Shown: positions 54,897-64,000, numbered from the stretch's first letter. The stretch is 64,000 bases of DNA from Aquimarina sp. BL5 (GCF_003443675.1 NZ_CP031963.1:4115501-4179500), one strand, 5' to 3'. Numbers and translations are program-made. Notes: a model not told the origin generated them from the sequence alone.

Positions 54897-57800
54897 ATGC
54901 TCAATAAAAGCATTAAATTTTTAATCGAAAACAAGTTCATAGCAGTTTTATTGCTACTGATTTTAATAGGTTGGGGACTCATCCATTCGCCTTTTCAATC
55001 AGATCTGTTTTTTTTACCGAATCATCCTGTAGCAGTCGATGCAATTCCTGATATTGGAGAAAATCAACAGATAGTCTTTACGAAATGGTCTGGAAGATCT
55101 CCACAAGATATTGAAGATCAAATTACATATCCACTTACTACCTCCTTATTAGGGGTTCCTGGAGTAAAAACCATTCGTAGTTCTTCTATGTTTGGGTTTT
55201 CTAGCATTTATATCATTTTCGAGGAAGATATAGAATTCTACTGGAGTCGCAGTCGAATCCTAGAGAAACTAAATTCATTACCGAATAAGTTATTACCTAA
55301 TGGAGTAACTCCATCATTAGGTCCTGATGCTACAGGCTTAGGTCAAATATTCTGGTATACATTAGAAGGGCGAGATGATCAGGGAAAAGTTACCGGTGGT
55401 TGGGACTTACATGAGTTAAGAAGTATTCAGGATTATTACGTTAAATATGGTTTATCCTCAACCAGTGGAGTTTCTGAAGTAGCATCGATTGGAGGATATG
55501 TCCAGGAATACCAGATAGATGTTAACCCTGAATTAATGAAGCAATATAATATTGGATTACATCATGTTGTAAAAGCTGTAAAAGAGAGTAATCGTGATAT
55601 TGGAGCTCAAACTCTGGAGATTAATCAGGCGGAATATCTAGTTCGTGGTTTAGGATATGTTAAATCCATTGCTGATATAGAAAATGCAGTTGTGGGTGCC
55701 GAAGAGTATACTACAATTAGGATAAAAGATATTGCAAATGTTTCTTTAGGACCATCGGCCAGACGTGGTATTCTTGATAAAGAAGGGGCTGAGGTTGTAG
55801 GTGGAGTAGTAGTAGCTCGATATGGAGCAAACCCGATGGAAGTGATCGCCAATATAAAGGATAAAATCAATGAACTAAGTTCAGGATTACCGTCTAAAAT
55901 TCTTAAAGACGGTCGTACTTCTCAGTTAACAATAGTTCCTTTCTACGATAGAACTGAATTGATTCAAGAAACCTTAGGAACGTTAAAAGAAGGATTAACT
56001 CTAGAGATATTGATTACTATTTTGGTGATTGTTATTATGGTTTTTAATCTTCGAGCTTCTATTTTAATTTCTGGATTATTACCAGTAGCAGTTTTGATGG
56101 TTTTTATAGCCATGAAAATGTTTGGAGTAGATGCTAATATAGTAGCGTTGTCAGGAATTGCTATTGCTATTGGTACCATTGTAGATGTAGGTGTTATACT
56201 TTCAGAAAACATCATACGACATGTTGATGAAAACAAAAAAGAGTTACCGGTTAATATGATAGTGTATAATGCTACCACAGAGGTTTCTGGTGCTATTCTG
56301 ACCGCTGTTTTGACTACTATTGTAAGCTTTATTCCGGTTTTTGCTATGATAGGAGCAGAAGGAAAACTTTTTCGCCCATTAGCATTTACGAAGACTATGG
56401 CGTTAACAGCTTCTATTATTATAGCCTTGTTTTTAGTACCTCCTTTTGCTGCATATTTATTTAGAAAACGATCTATTAAAAAAACGATGAGCTACACAAT
56501 CAATATTGCACTAATTGTAGCCGGAATGATAGTGGTTTCTTTTGGCGTTTTATTAGGCCTTATACTGATCGCGTTTGGGATATCCAGAATTTTACAACTT
56601 ACCAATAAACTTTCTGTAAAGAAAGCACATCTAATTCATATTATAATCTCTGCGATAACTATTGTTTTTTTGCTGGCAGAGTATTGGAGACCTTTAGGAG
56701 TTGATAAAAGTATTTTTTGGAATTTGATCTTTGTAGGATGTATATGCTTTGGATTGTTAGGAATATTTTCTTTATTCAGAAGGTATTATGTTATCGTTCT
56801 AAACTGGGCACTTGATCATAAATTGTTATTTATGTCATTACCTATAGGAATAGTAATTTGTGGTGTGTTTATTTTCCAGAATACAGGAAAGGAATTTATG
56901 CCATCCCTTAATGAGGGTTCTTTTCTATTGATGCCAACTTCACTACCTCATGCCGGAGTTGAGGAAAATAAAAGAGTATTACAGCAGTTGGATATGGCCG
57001 TCGCGACAATTCCAGAAGTAGAAACTGTTGTTGGTAAAGCGGGAAGAACAGCATCTGCACTGGATCCTGCTCCATTATCCATGTATGAAAATATCATTCT
57101 TTATAAACCCGAATATATTTTAAATGAAGAAGGCGAACGTCAACGTTTTAAAACGAACGATAATGGATTATTCGAGTTGAAGGATGGACGTTTTGTTTCT
57201 ACTGCAAAAGCTAAGAAGAGTCAATTAATTCCTGACGAAGATGGAGAATATTATAGAAGTTGGCGGCAACATATTAAATCTCCCGATGATATCTGGAAAG
57301 AAATAGTAAGAGTAACCAAGCTTCCAGGAGTAACCTCTGCTCCAAAATTACAGCCTATAGAAACGAGGTTGATTATGCTTCAAACTGGAATGAGAGCACC
57401 AATGGGGATCAAAGTAAAAGGGCAAGATTTAACCTCTATTGAAACTTTTGGTATACAATTAGAAGCTATTTTAAAACAAGTAGAAGGGGTTAAATCTGAA
57501 GCTGTTTTTGCCGATAGAATTGTAGGGAAACCTTATTTGTTGATTGATATAAATCGTGATCGTATTGCACGTTATGGAGTTTCTATAGAAAAAGTTCAAC
57601 AGACATTAGAAGTAGCTCTAGGAGGAATGACACTTGCAGAAACTGTTGAAGGAAGGGAGCGTTACGGAATAAGGGTACGATACCCTCGAGAACTGCGTTC
57701 TAACCCAGAAGATATTAAGAATATTTATATTCCTGTAGCACAAGGAAATCCAATTCCTCTAAGTGAATTGGTAACAATTAGATACGAACAAGGGCCACAA

Positions 57801-58577
57801 GTAATAAAAAGTGAAGATACATTTCTTGTAGGGTATGTGCTGTTTGATAAATTAGATAGCTATGCAGAAGTTAATGTAGTAGAAAATGCCCAGAAGTTGA
57901 TCAAAGAGAAAATAGATACTGGAGAAATAAGAGTTCCAAAAGGGATTAGTTATCAATTTACGGGCACCTATGAGAATCAAATGCGAGCCGAGAAAACACT
58001 TTCATTCGTGGTTCCTTTGGCGTTACTTATTATTTTTATGATATTGTATTTTCAGTTTAAATCAGTGGCTACATCTCTTATGGTTTTTACAGGGATTGCA
58101 GTAGCTTTTGCTGGTGGATTTTTGATGATTTGGTTATATGGACAAGATTGGTTTTTAAATATTAATCTCTTTGGTGAGAATTTGAGAGATTTATTCCAAA
58201 TGCATACAATCAATTTAAGCGTGGCTGTTTGGGTGGGATTCATAGCTTTATTTGGTATTGCCACAGATGATGGAGTCGTTATGGCAACCTATTTGACGCA
58301 AACTTTTAAAAGTAATAAACCAAAAACATTAAAAGGAATCAGAACTTCTGTAGTAGAAGCAGGTGTAAAAAGAATACGTCCTTGTCTAATGACTACTGCT
58401 ACTACGATTCTAGCATTACTGCCTATTTTAACATCAACAGGAAGAGGAAGTGATATTATGATACCAATGGCAATACCTAGTTTTGGAGGAATGCTAATAG
58501 CATTGATTACCTTGTTTGTTGTGCCTGTATTATTTAGTTGGAGAGAAGAGATTATTTTAAAGAATGAAAAGTTATAA
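54897..58577 (+). CDS. cusA: CusA-type heavy-metal efflux RND pump
   Basis: A 1226-residue inner-membrane RND transporter, longer than the roughly 1050 of E. coli CusA because of an extra hydrophobic region around residues 525-620. Motifs include KSIKFLIENKFIAVLLLLILI, the DAIPDIGENQQIVFTKWSGRSPQDIEDQITYPL block, and IAIGTIVDVGVILSENIIRH containing the proton-relay acidic residue. The three methionines that bind Cu(I)/Ag(I) in CusA are present: Met679 (LLMPTS), Met729 (PLSMYE) and Met827 (RLIMLQTG). This favours monovalent copper or silver over zinc, cobalt and cadmium. The next gene begins directly after the stop. Confidence 0.95.
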   Translation: MLNKSIKFLIENKFIAVLLLLILIGWGLIHSPFQSDLFFLPNHPVAVDAIPDIGENQQIVFTKWSGRSPQDIEDQITYPLTTSLLGVPGVKTIRSSSMFGFSSIYIIFEEDIEFYWSRSRILEKLNSLPNKLLPNGVTPSLGPDATGLGQIFWYTLEGRDDQGKVTGGWDLHELRSIQDYYVKYGLSSTSGVSEVASIGGYVQEYQIDVNPELMKQYNIGLHHVVKAVKESNRDIGAQTLEINQAEYLVRGLGYVKSIADIENAVVGAEEYTTIRIKDIANVSLGPSARRGILDKEGAEVVGGVVVARYGANPMEVIANIKDKINELSSGLPSKILKDGRTSQLTIVPFYDRTELIQETLGTLKEGLTLEILITILVIVIMVFNLRASILISGLLPVAVLMVFIAMKMFGVDANIVALSGIAIAIGTIVDVGVILSENIIRHVDENKKELPVNMIVYNATTEVSGAILTAVLTTIVSFIPVFAMIGAEGKLFRPLAFTKTMALTASIIIALFLVPPFAAYLFRKRSIKKTMSYTINIALIVAGMIVVSFGVLLGLILIAFGISRILQLTNKLSVKKAHLIHIIISAITIVFLLAEYWRPLGVDKSIFWNLIFVGCICFGLLGIFSLFRRYYVIVLNWALDHKLLFMSLPIGIVICGVFIFQNTGKEFMPSLNEGSFLLMPTSLPHAGVEENKRVLQQLDMAVATIPEVETVVGKAGRTASALDPAPLSMYENIILYKPEYILNEEGERQRFKTNDNGLFELKDGRFVSTAKAKKSQLIPDEDGEYYRSWRQHIKSPDDIWKEIVRVTKLPGVTSAPKLQPIETRLIMLQTGMRAPMGIKVKGQDLTSIETFGIQLEAILKQVEGVKSEAVFADRIVGKPYLLIDINRDRIARYGVSIEKVQQTLEVALGGMTLAETVEGRERYGIRVRYPRELRSNPEDIKNIYIPVAQGNPIPLSELVTIRYEQGPQVIKSEDTFLVGYVLFDKLDSYAEVNVVENAQKLIKEKIDTGEIRVPKGISYQFTGTYENQMRAEKTLSFVVPLALLIIFMILYFQFKSVATSLMVFTGIAVAFAGGFLMIWLYGQDWFLNINLFGENLRDLFQMHTINLSVAVWVGFIALFGIATDDGVVMATYLTQTFKSNKPKTLKGIRTSVVEAGVKRIRPCLMTTATTILALLPILTSTGRGSDIMIPMAIPSFGGMLIALITLFVVPVLFSWREEIILKNEKL

Positions 58578-59909
58578 ATGAATACAAGAGTAAAGACAAA
58601 AGAACAAAGAGTGAGGAGAATTGACAAAATGTGCAGTAATATGAAAGTAATAATGGATTGGTTTAGCAGTTTTATAAATCTAGATCTTAGAATAAGAAAG
58701 AAGGAGTCTTTGCTTTTCTTTTTCCTACTCTCTTTTCTTTTTTCAAACGGACAAACGTTACAAGAATATATAAAAGAGGCAAAAGAGAACAATCCAGAGC
58801 TCAAAGCTTTTCAGAATGGATTAGATGCTAGTATCGAAAAAGTAAATGAAGCGGGAAGCTTGCCTAACACTAAGATCGGTACAGGATATTTCATCAGTGA
58901 ACCAGAAACTAGAACAGGTGCTCAAAAAGCTAGGTTTTCGGCGCAACAGGACATCCCATGGTTTGGTACTATAAAAGCAAGAAAAGAAACGGCGTCCACA
59001 GAAAGTGATGTGCATAAAAATGAATTAGAAATTGCAAAAAGAAAAATCACGCTACAAGTGGAGCAAACTTATTATAAACTATATGAGCTTAAAGCCAGTC
59101 AGAATGTATTAGATGAGCAAGATAAATTATTAGATACGTATATTGAGATTGCACTTAAAGAAGTAGAAAATAATAGAGCTTCTACCGTAGATGTTTTAAA
59201 ATTGAATATCGCAAAAAATAATCTTGAAAATCAAAAGGAAATTCTAAAAGGAGAAATTCTTACTACAGAAACAGCTTTGAATCAATTACTACATAGAGAT
59301 GGTTTTGATCCATTAGTGGTTCCAGATAATTTATTTATTCCAGAAGAAGAGCCAACAATGATGTTGAATGATATCACTTATCATCCAGAATTAATTACAT
59401 ATGACTATCTAAATGAGCTACTAGAAAAAAAAGAGAATGTGAATGCTAAAGAAGCTTTGCCATCCATAGGTTTAGGATTAGATTATGTAATTGTTCAGGA
59501 ACGCCCTAACATAAATTTTTCTGATAACGGTAAAGATATCATTATGCCTATGGTTTCCCTTTCGGTTCCACTTTTTTCTAAAAAACATAAATCTCGTTCT
59601 AAACAATATGAGTTTCAGAAAGAAGAGGTATTTCAGAAAAGAGAAGCTTCTCAGAATAATCTGGAAAACCTGATGGAAGAAGCTATAAATAATAGGATTA
59701 CTGCTCGTATTAATTATGATACACAACAGAAAAATATAGAACAAGCAAAGCAAGCAGAGAAGATACTATTGTCTCAATACCAAACCGCTCAATTAAATTT
59801 TGAAGAGATATTGGATATTCAGCAAATGTTATTGGCTTTTGAAAATAGAAAAATACAGGCGATAGCAAATTATTTTTTGCAAACCGCTGTTCTTAATTAC
59901 TTACGTTAA
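58578..59909 (+). CDS. TolC-family outer-membrane channel (CusC-like)
   Basis: A 443-residue outer-membrane efflux protein with long amphipathic helices (QTLQEYIKEAKENNPELKAFQNGLDASIEKVNEAGSLPNTKIGTGYFIS split by short strands) and the paired OEP repeats. The annotated ATG follows the cusA stop at once. About 40 basic residues then precede the apparent signal sequence KKESLLFFFLLSFLFSNGQ, which is unusual. ATG 58632 or 58641 would give shorter leaders. It would form the exit duct of the CusA/CusB pump. Confidence 0.88.
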   Translation: MNTRVKTKEQRVRRIDKMCSNMKVIMDWFSSFINLDLRIRKKESLLFFFLLSFLFSNGQTLQEYIKEAKENNPELKAFQNGLDASIEKVNEAGSLPNTKIGTGYFISEPETRTGAQKARFSAQQDIPWFGTIKARKETASTESDVHKNELEIAKRKITLQVEQTYYKLYELKASQNVLDEQDKLLDTYIEIALKEVENNRASTVDVLKLNIAKNNLENQKEILKGEILTTETALNQLLHRDGFDPLVVPDNLFIPEEEPTMMLNDITYHPELITYDYLNELLEKKENVNAKEALPSIGLGLDYVIVQERPNINFSDNGKDIIMPMVSLSVPLFSKKHKSRSKQYEFQKEEVFQKREASQNNLENLMEEAINNRITARINYDTQQKNIEQAKQAEKILLSQYQTAQLNFEEILDIQQMLLAFENRKIQAIANYFLQTAVLNYLR

Positions 59910-59947
59910 TAAATATTAAAAAATATAACCCTACAAAAATTAAAAAA

Positions 59948-60511
59948 ATGAATAAAATAGTTTTAAAAATTACGGTCGCTATTATAACTCTATCAATAGT
60001 ATCGTGCGGAAAGGATAAAAAAGAATCAGTAAAACCGGTTCCGGCGAAAGAAGAAGTTATTAGTCCAATTGATGTAGATCTCAATATCACAGATTCCAGA
60101 AGTGAAGTAGTTTTTACGGATGAAAATATTGATAAAATATATGGTCAATATTTAATGATAAAAAGAGGATTGGTAAACTCTAATTACGAACTAGTGTGCA
60201 AGGAAGCAAAAAAACTGGATGAATTTCTTAAAGATGCTGAAGAAACCAAACAATTAAAGGCGACCGCAAAGCTGATTTCACTTACTAAAGATGTTAAAAA
60301 ACAAAGAGATTTTTTCGTTACGCTAACTGCAGAAACCGAAAAACTGATTAGTACTGCCGATATTACTTCTGGAGAAGTCTACAAGCAGTTTTGTCCGATG
60401 GCTTTCGAAGGCAATGGAGGATATTGGTTGTCTGATTCTAAAGAAGTTCGTAATCCTTATTATGGAAATAAAATGTTGAAATGTGGTAGTGTGAATCAAA
60501 CGATAAAATGA
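59948..60511 (+). CDS. DUF3347 lipoprotein
   Basis: A 187-residue lipoprotein: signal LKITVAIITLSIVSC with lipobox Cys20. The mature domain is helical and ends in QFCPMAFEGNGGYWLS and EVRNPYYGNKMLKCGSV. This is the DUF3347 signature, with Cys and Met residues that could bind copper. The same signature closes the CusB-type adaptor at 63543-63662. It overlaps the next gene by 4 bases. Confidence 0.85.
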   Translation: MNKIVLKITVAIITLSIVSCGKDKKESVKPVPAKEEVISPIDVDLNITDSRSEVVFTDENIDKIYGQYLMIKRGLVNSNYELVCKEAKKLDEFLKDAEETKQLKATAKLISLTKDVKKQRDFFVTLTAETEKLISTADITSGEVYKQFCPMAFEGNGGYWLSDSKEVRNPYYGNKMLKCGSVNQTIK

Positions 60512-61230
60512 AAAAGAAATATCATATAGAAGGAATGACTTGCGAAGGATGCAGATCCGGTGTAGAAAATATACTGAATGCGATTCCTGAAGTTACAAGT
60601 GCTACAGTGAATCTTGAAAACAAAGAAGCCAGTGTCGTGTCTAAAAAACAGTTAAACATTGAAGTTTTCAAAAAAGCAGTGCCGGATAAATATACAATTA
60701 CGGAAAAAGCAGATAAACCTATTGGTAATCACCAAATTTCAAAAGAGAAAAGTGAATTACAACAATTATATCCGCTTTTCTTGATTTTTGGATATATCAC
60801 AATTGCTTCTTTTTTAATTAATTATAATCCTTGGAGTATGGATGATTTTATGCTGGATTTTATGGGGTTATTTTATGTAGTATTTAGTTTTTTTAAACTT
60901 CTCGATCTAAAAGGCTTTCCGGAATCTTTCCGGATGTATGATCCTTTGGCAAAAGTATTACCAACATATGGTTTGGTGTATCCTTTTATCGAAGTCGGAT
61001 TAGGACTTCTGTTTTTAATGCGTTTTAAGATTAACATTGCTTTAGGGGTAACAATTCTGGTTTTAGGGATAACAACCGTAGGTGTTATTAAAGTACTAGT
61101 TGATAAAAAAAGTATTCGATGTGCATGTTTAGGAACAGCCCTAAAATTACCAATGACCAAGGCTACTTTTATAGAGAATGCCATCATGTTAGTAATGGCA
61201 ATATGGATGTTCATAAAGATATATTCTTAA
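60508..61230 (+). CDS. HMA domain fused to a MauE/DoxX-like membrane domain
   Basis: A 240-residue protein. Residues 1-70 are a heavy-metal-associated domain with GMTCEGC, whose Cys12 and Cys15 bind copper(I)-type ions. Residues about 90-240 form four membrane helices with MauE/DoxX-like features, including the segment RCACLGTALKLP with two Cys near the membrane. It may shuttle metal or reducing equivalents across the inner membrane. The gene is placed between two DUF3347-bearing genes in the copper operon. Confidence 0.82.
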   Translation: MKKKYHIEGMTCEGCRSGVENILNAIPEVTSATVNLENKEASVVSKKQLNIEVFKKAVPDKYTITEKADKPIGNHQISKEKSELQQLYPLFLIFGYITIASFLINYNPWSMDDFMLDFMGLFYVVFSFFKLLDLKGFPESFRMYDPLAKVLPTYGLVYPFIEVGLGLLFLMRFKINIALGVTILVLGITTVGVIKVLVDKKSIRCACLGTALKLPMTKATFIENAIMLVMAIWMFIKIYS

Positions 61231-61245
61231 GAAAAAGATACAATA

Positions 61246-61944
61246 ATGGTTAAAAGAAAAACGGCAGTAGTTATAAGAAAAACCCATCGATACTTAGGTA
61301 TATTTTTGGGTATACAATTTCTGATGTGGACTATTAGTGGTTTGTATTTCAGTTGGACGGATATTGATGAAATACATGGGGATCAGTTTAAGAAAGAAGT
61401 AACTCCGATTGCCCACGATAATTTGTTAAGGTTAGGTGCTATTCCATATGCTCAAAGTGTTTTTTCTTTAGAATTAAGGACTATTGCAGACAAGCCTTAT
61501 TATTGGATTAATGATAGTGTATTGATAGATGCTGAATCTGGGAAAATAAAACCTAAAATTTCTGGTGAAGAGGCACTAGAGGTTGCTTCAGCACATATGA
61601 TAGAAAATTTAGAGGTTACATCTATTGAATTAATAACAGAAGTAGGAAAGCATCATGAATATAGAGGAAGAGCATTACCTGCTTATGTAATTAGTTATGA
61701 TCATCCAGAAAACGTAAAGGCATATATATCTGTGTTAGATGGTTCATTTCAGAAGGTTCGTCATAAATCGTGGAGGTGGTTTGATTTTTTATGGATGACA
61801 CATACTATGGATTACGAAGGAAGAGATGATTTTAATACAATTGTATTAAGAGCTTTCTCCTTGTTAGGATTGATAACGGTGCTTAGTGGTTTTGCACTTT
61901 GGTACATTTCCTCACCAACACTCAGAAAAATTTTCAAAAGATAA
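61246..61944 (+). CDS. PepSY-domain membrane protein
   Basis: A 232-residue protein with an N-terminal membrane helix after RKTHRYLGIFLGIQFLMWTISGLYFSW, a periplasmic PepSY-like segment (EEALEVASAHMIENLEVTSIELI), the SWRWFDFLWMTHTMDY motif of PepSY-associated proteins, and a second helix near residues 203-222. Such proteins often accompany iron or copper genes and may be ferric/cupric reductase-like. The exact role is not known. Confidence 0.8.
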   Translation: MVKRKTAVVIRKTHRYLGIFLGIQFLMWTISGLYFSWTDIDEIHGDQFKKEVTPIAHDNLLRLGAIPYAQSVFSLELRTIADKPYYWINDSVLIDAESGKIKPKISGEEALEVASAHMIENLEVTSIELITEVGKHHEYRGRALPAYVISYDHPENVKAYISVLDGSFQKVRHKSWRWFDFLWMTHTMDYEGRDDFNTIVLRAFSLLGLITVLSGFALWYISSPTLRKIFKR

Positions 61945-61949
61945 GTGAA

Positions 61950-63671
61950 ATGAAGAAGAACATTGTTTATATAGGAATAGCATTATTGACAGGATTGCTT
62001 TTGGGATATCTTATTTTTGGAAGAAATACTAGCAAAGAAGCTGAAGTAGCGCACGCTCACAATAAAGAGGTTTCTGATCAAACATGGACCTGTTCTATGC
62101 ATCCACAGATTATGCAATCAGAATCAGGAGATTGTCCCATATGTGGGATGGATTTAATACCTACTGAAACTAATGATTATGGACTAAGTGCAGATCAGTT
62201 TAAGATGACCGAAAACGCTATTGCTTTAGCTAATATTCAAACTTCTATTGTAGGAGGAATAATGGTAAATTCTGAAGAGTTAAAACTTTCTGGTAAAATC
62301 AAAGAAAATGAAGAAGCTAATACGGCTCAAGTGACTCATTTTTCTGGTCGTATGGAAAAACTTTTTGTAAACTCAGTAGGAGAGCAGGTAGATAAGGGAC
62401 AGGCTATTGCTACCATTTATTCACCTGAGTTAGTTGCCGCACAACAAGAACTATTAACCGCTTCAAAACTTAAAAAAAACCAACCGGAATTGTACAAAGC
62501 AGTTAGAAATAAATTAAAACTCAGAAAACTTTCCGAAAAGCAGATCAATCAGATAGAATCTTCTGGAGAAATTAAAGAAACTTTTACACTATATTCTCAC
62601 GTCTCAGGAGTAGTTTCTCAAAAAATGGTAGAGGAAGGAAATCACATTGATAGAGGTCAGATACTATATAGAATGACAAACTTAAGTACTGTTTGGGCTT
62701 CTTTTGACGTTTACGAAAATCAAATTGGATTGATAAAGAAAGGGCAAAGTATCAAAGTCAAAACAAATGCATACCCTAACGAAAATTTTGATGCAACAAT
62801 TTCATTTATAGATCCAATTTTGAATGCGACTACAAGAACAATTACTGCAAGAGCAGTATTAAAAAATAGTAATTCAATTTTTAAACCAGGAATGTTTGTT
62901 GAGGGAATTATTTCGGTTAATAATGCAGAATCGAATACTACTATTCTAATCCCTAAAAGTAGTATATTATGGACTGGAGAACGCTCTGTTGTGTATGTTA
63001 AGACACAATCTGACCAAGCGGTTTTTGAGATCAGAGAAGTAATCCTTGGTGATTCTAAAGGCGATTCTTATTTGATTCTTGAAGGGCTTAAAAAAGGAGA
63101 AGAAATCGTAACCAATGGAACTTTTACGGTAGATGCTGCCGCTCAATTACAAGGAAAAAAATCCATGATGCAGCGCAATAAGATAACAGATAAGGTTAAT
63201 GATGAAGAAAAAATTAGAGGGATGAATTTGCCTAATAGTTTTCAAAAAGAATTTGCAGCAAACTTATCGGCATACTTTCTTTTAAAAAATGCTTTAGTCG
63301 CAAGTAACCCTAATAACGCTTCTCTGTTTTCGGAACGGATGCTAAGAGGGTTAAAAACCATAAATACTTCTGAATTACAAAAAAAAGAATTGCATAATGT
63401 TAATATGATTATTCAAAATTTAGAAGGAATGGTCGATAAAGAAGATTTAAAAGATCAACGGGAGCATTTTGTAATGCTTAATGAAAGTTTAGAAGCATTA
63501 ATTAAAAATTTGGGCACTCTTTCAGATACAATCTATATCCAAAAATGTCCTATGGCAAATAGTAATAAAGGAGCTATTTGGTTGAGTAAAGAAGAAGAAA
63601 TCAGAAACCCTTATTTTGGAGACCAAATGCTTACTTGTGGCAGCGTGATTGAGACTTTAAGTAAAAATTGA
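61950..63671 (+). CDS. cusB: CusB-type periplasmic adaptor with N-terminal metal-binding and C-terminal DUF3347 domains
   Basis: I start at ATG 61950, six bases after the upstream stop, which gives MKKNIVYIGIALLTGLLLGYL as a membrane anchor and 573 residues. A heavy-metal-binding domain follows at about residues 47-70: WTCSMHPQIM and CPICGMDL. The membrane-fusion body shows the lipoyl/barrel-sandwich pattern (VNSVGEQVDKGQAIATIYSPEL and EEGNHIDRGQILYRM). The C-terminal 130 residues are DUF3347, ending KCPMANSNKGAIWLS and IRNPYFGDQMLTCGSV. It links CusA to the TolC channel and carries two extra metal sites. Confidence 0.92.
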   Translation: MKKNIVYIGIALLTGLLLGYLIFGRNTSKEAEVAHAHNKEVSDQTWTCSMHPQIMQSESGDCPICGMDLIPTETNDYGLSADQFKMTENAIALANIQTSIVGGIMVNSEELKLSGKIKENEEANTAQVTHFSGRMEKLFVNSVGEQVDKGQAIATIYSPELVAAQQELLTASKLKKNQPELYKAVRNKLKLRKLSEKQINQIESSGEIKETFTLYSHVSGVVSQKMVEEGNHIDRGQILYRMTNLSTVWASFDVYENQIGLIKKGQSIKVKTNAYPNENFDATISFIDPILNATTRTITARAVLKNSNSIFKPGMFVEGIISVNNAESNTTILIPKSSILWTGERSVVYVKTQSDQAVFEIREVILGDSKGDSYLILEGLKKGEEIVTNGTFTVDAAAQLQGKKSMMQRNKITDKVNDEEKIRGMNLPNSFQKEFAANLSAYFLLKNALVASNPNNASLFSERMLRGLKTINTSELQKKELHNVNMIIQNLEGMVDKEDLKDQREHFVMLNESLEALIKNLGTLSDTIYIQKCPMANSNKGAIWLSKEEEIRNPYFGDQMLTCGSVIETLSKN

Positions 63672-63688
63672 TATACATTCTACAGTCG

Positions 63689-63713
63689 ATTTTAACATTG
63701 TGAATGTTAAAAT
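63689..63713. terminator. Perfect 11-bp palindrome after cusB
   Basis: ATTTTAACATT and AATGTTAAAAT flank a 3-base GTG loop, 17 bases beyond the cusB stop. The stem is AT-rich and lacks a following T run, so it may be a weak terminator, an mRNA end stabiliser, or a regulator site for the gene at 63899. Confidence 0.45.
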
Positions 63714-63898
63714 ATTAACTTATTGTTTCAATTGTAGGCCAAAACAACGTATCTTTAATGTAGGGAAATATTGGATTACGTTTTTTAATAGATTACAATT
63801 GCTAGAGCTGTATGGTTTTTTTATAATGAAAAAACGATACGGATGCTTATCATTCTGCTTAAGTTATTCTAATAAATGTAATCAGAAACGAAAGGGAT

Positions 63899-64000
63899 AT
63901 GGTAAAAAAACTACTATTTATTACATTTTTAGCCTTACTTTTTTCTTGTAAGGAAACTTCAGTAACTACGATGGCTAGTGCAAGTACGTTAGCTTTGTTA
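63899..64000 (+). CDS. Start of a lipoprotein gene (truncated by window edge)
   Basis: ATG 63899 opens a frame that runs off the right edge after 34 codons. The peptide MVKKLLFITFLALLFSCKET is a typical lipoprotein signal with LFSC as the lipobox and Cys17 as the lipidated residue. What follows is too short for a family call. It follows the copper operon after a 227-base gap that shows only the palindrome and no clear promoter. Confidence 0.7.
   Translation, partial: MVKKLLFITFLALLFSCKETSVTTMASASTLALL

Noticed and set aside
58289..58804. 171-codon minus-strand frame spanning cusA and the TolC gene
   Set aside because: It overlaps two well-supported genes on the other strand and reads as low-complexity Phe/Ile/Ser sequence.
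63700..63951. 83-residue open frame after cusB
   Set aside because: Low-complexity, Cys/Lys/Tyr-rich, begins within the palindrome and overlaps the convincing lipoprotein start at 63899 in another frame.
1..64000. CRISPR arrays, transposases, integrases, phage genes or rRNA
   Set aside because: I looked for direct repeats with spacers, transposase/integrase motifs and rRNA signatures and saw none; the only repeat-like element is at 13747-13872.

Overview
The window is AT-rich chromosomal DNA from a member of the Bacteroidota, most likely a marine Flavobacteriaceae. The evidence is a SusC/SusD pair, promoters with a TAnnTTTG -7 box, almost no Shine-Dalgarno sequences before start codons, flavobacterial gene neighbourhoods (coaX, outer-membrane protein, TPR protein, lptC, CNNM, ppiD) and the encoded pathways. 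Genus assignment is not possible from the sequence alone.

Region 1 (1-24969) is a nearly complete de novo cobalamin gene set in two blocks. The short block is cobQ, cobD, cbiB and a small P-loop ATPase (330-4258). The long block starts with a cobalamin riboswitch (4284-4565) and runs about 20 kb, mostly with ATGA-type overlaps: a [2Fe-2S] ferredoxin-like protein, an SDR-CobA fusion, a possible 26-residue Cys/His peptide, CbiX, CobI, a CobJ-CobH fusion, BluB, CobL, a CbiG-CobM fusion, CobK, CbiD, a NicO/UreH-type metal permease, a fused ChlI/ChlD-like chelatase ATPase, CbiA, a PduO-type adenosyltransferase, CobW and CobN. CbiX, CbiD and CbiG belong to the cobalt-early route; CobN and its AAA/VWA partner belong to the cobalt-late route; BluB needs oxygen. 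The cluster is therefore a hybrid. CobU/CobP, CobS and CobT are not in the window. A 126-bp inverted-repeat element sits inside the operon at 13747-13872.

Region 2 (24970-33173) is housekeeping: a bidirectional terminator, tRNA-Phe on the minus strand, then coaX, an outer-membrane protein, a TPR protein, lptC, a small membrane protein and a CNNM/CBS protein, followed by a separately promoted PpiD-like periplasmic chaperone and a terminator shared with the convergent galE.

Region 3 (33199-53749) is a catabolic locus that I read as dedicated to an alpha-galactosyl-glycerol compound such as floridoside. On the minus strand are a Nudix-type regulator, a GntR regulator, SusC, SusD, a large FG-GAP/ASPIC lipoprotein, a cytoplasmic GH36 alpha-galactosidase, a 1059-residue fusion of glycerol kinase and glycerol-3-phosphate dehydrogenase, a sodium/sugar symporter and GalE. 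Divergent are galK and galT. The two products of hydrolysing galactosyl-glycerol, galactose and glycerol, each have complete entry routes here. A perfect 10-bp inverted repeat in the galK promoter is the probable operator.

Region 4 (53764-64000) has a GAF protein on the minus strand and a Cu(I)/Ag(I)-type efflux operon: an HYC/CC-motif exported protein, CusA with all three metal-binding methionines, a TolC-type channel, a DUF3347 lipoprotein, an HMA-MauE fusion, a PepSY membrane protein and a CusB-type adaptor carrying both an N-terminal metal-binding domain and a C-terminal DUF3347. The start of another lipoprotein gene runs off the right edge.
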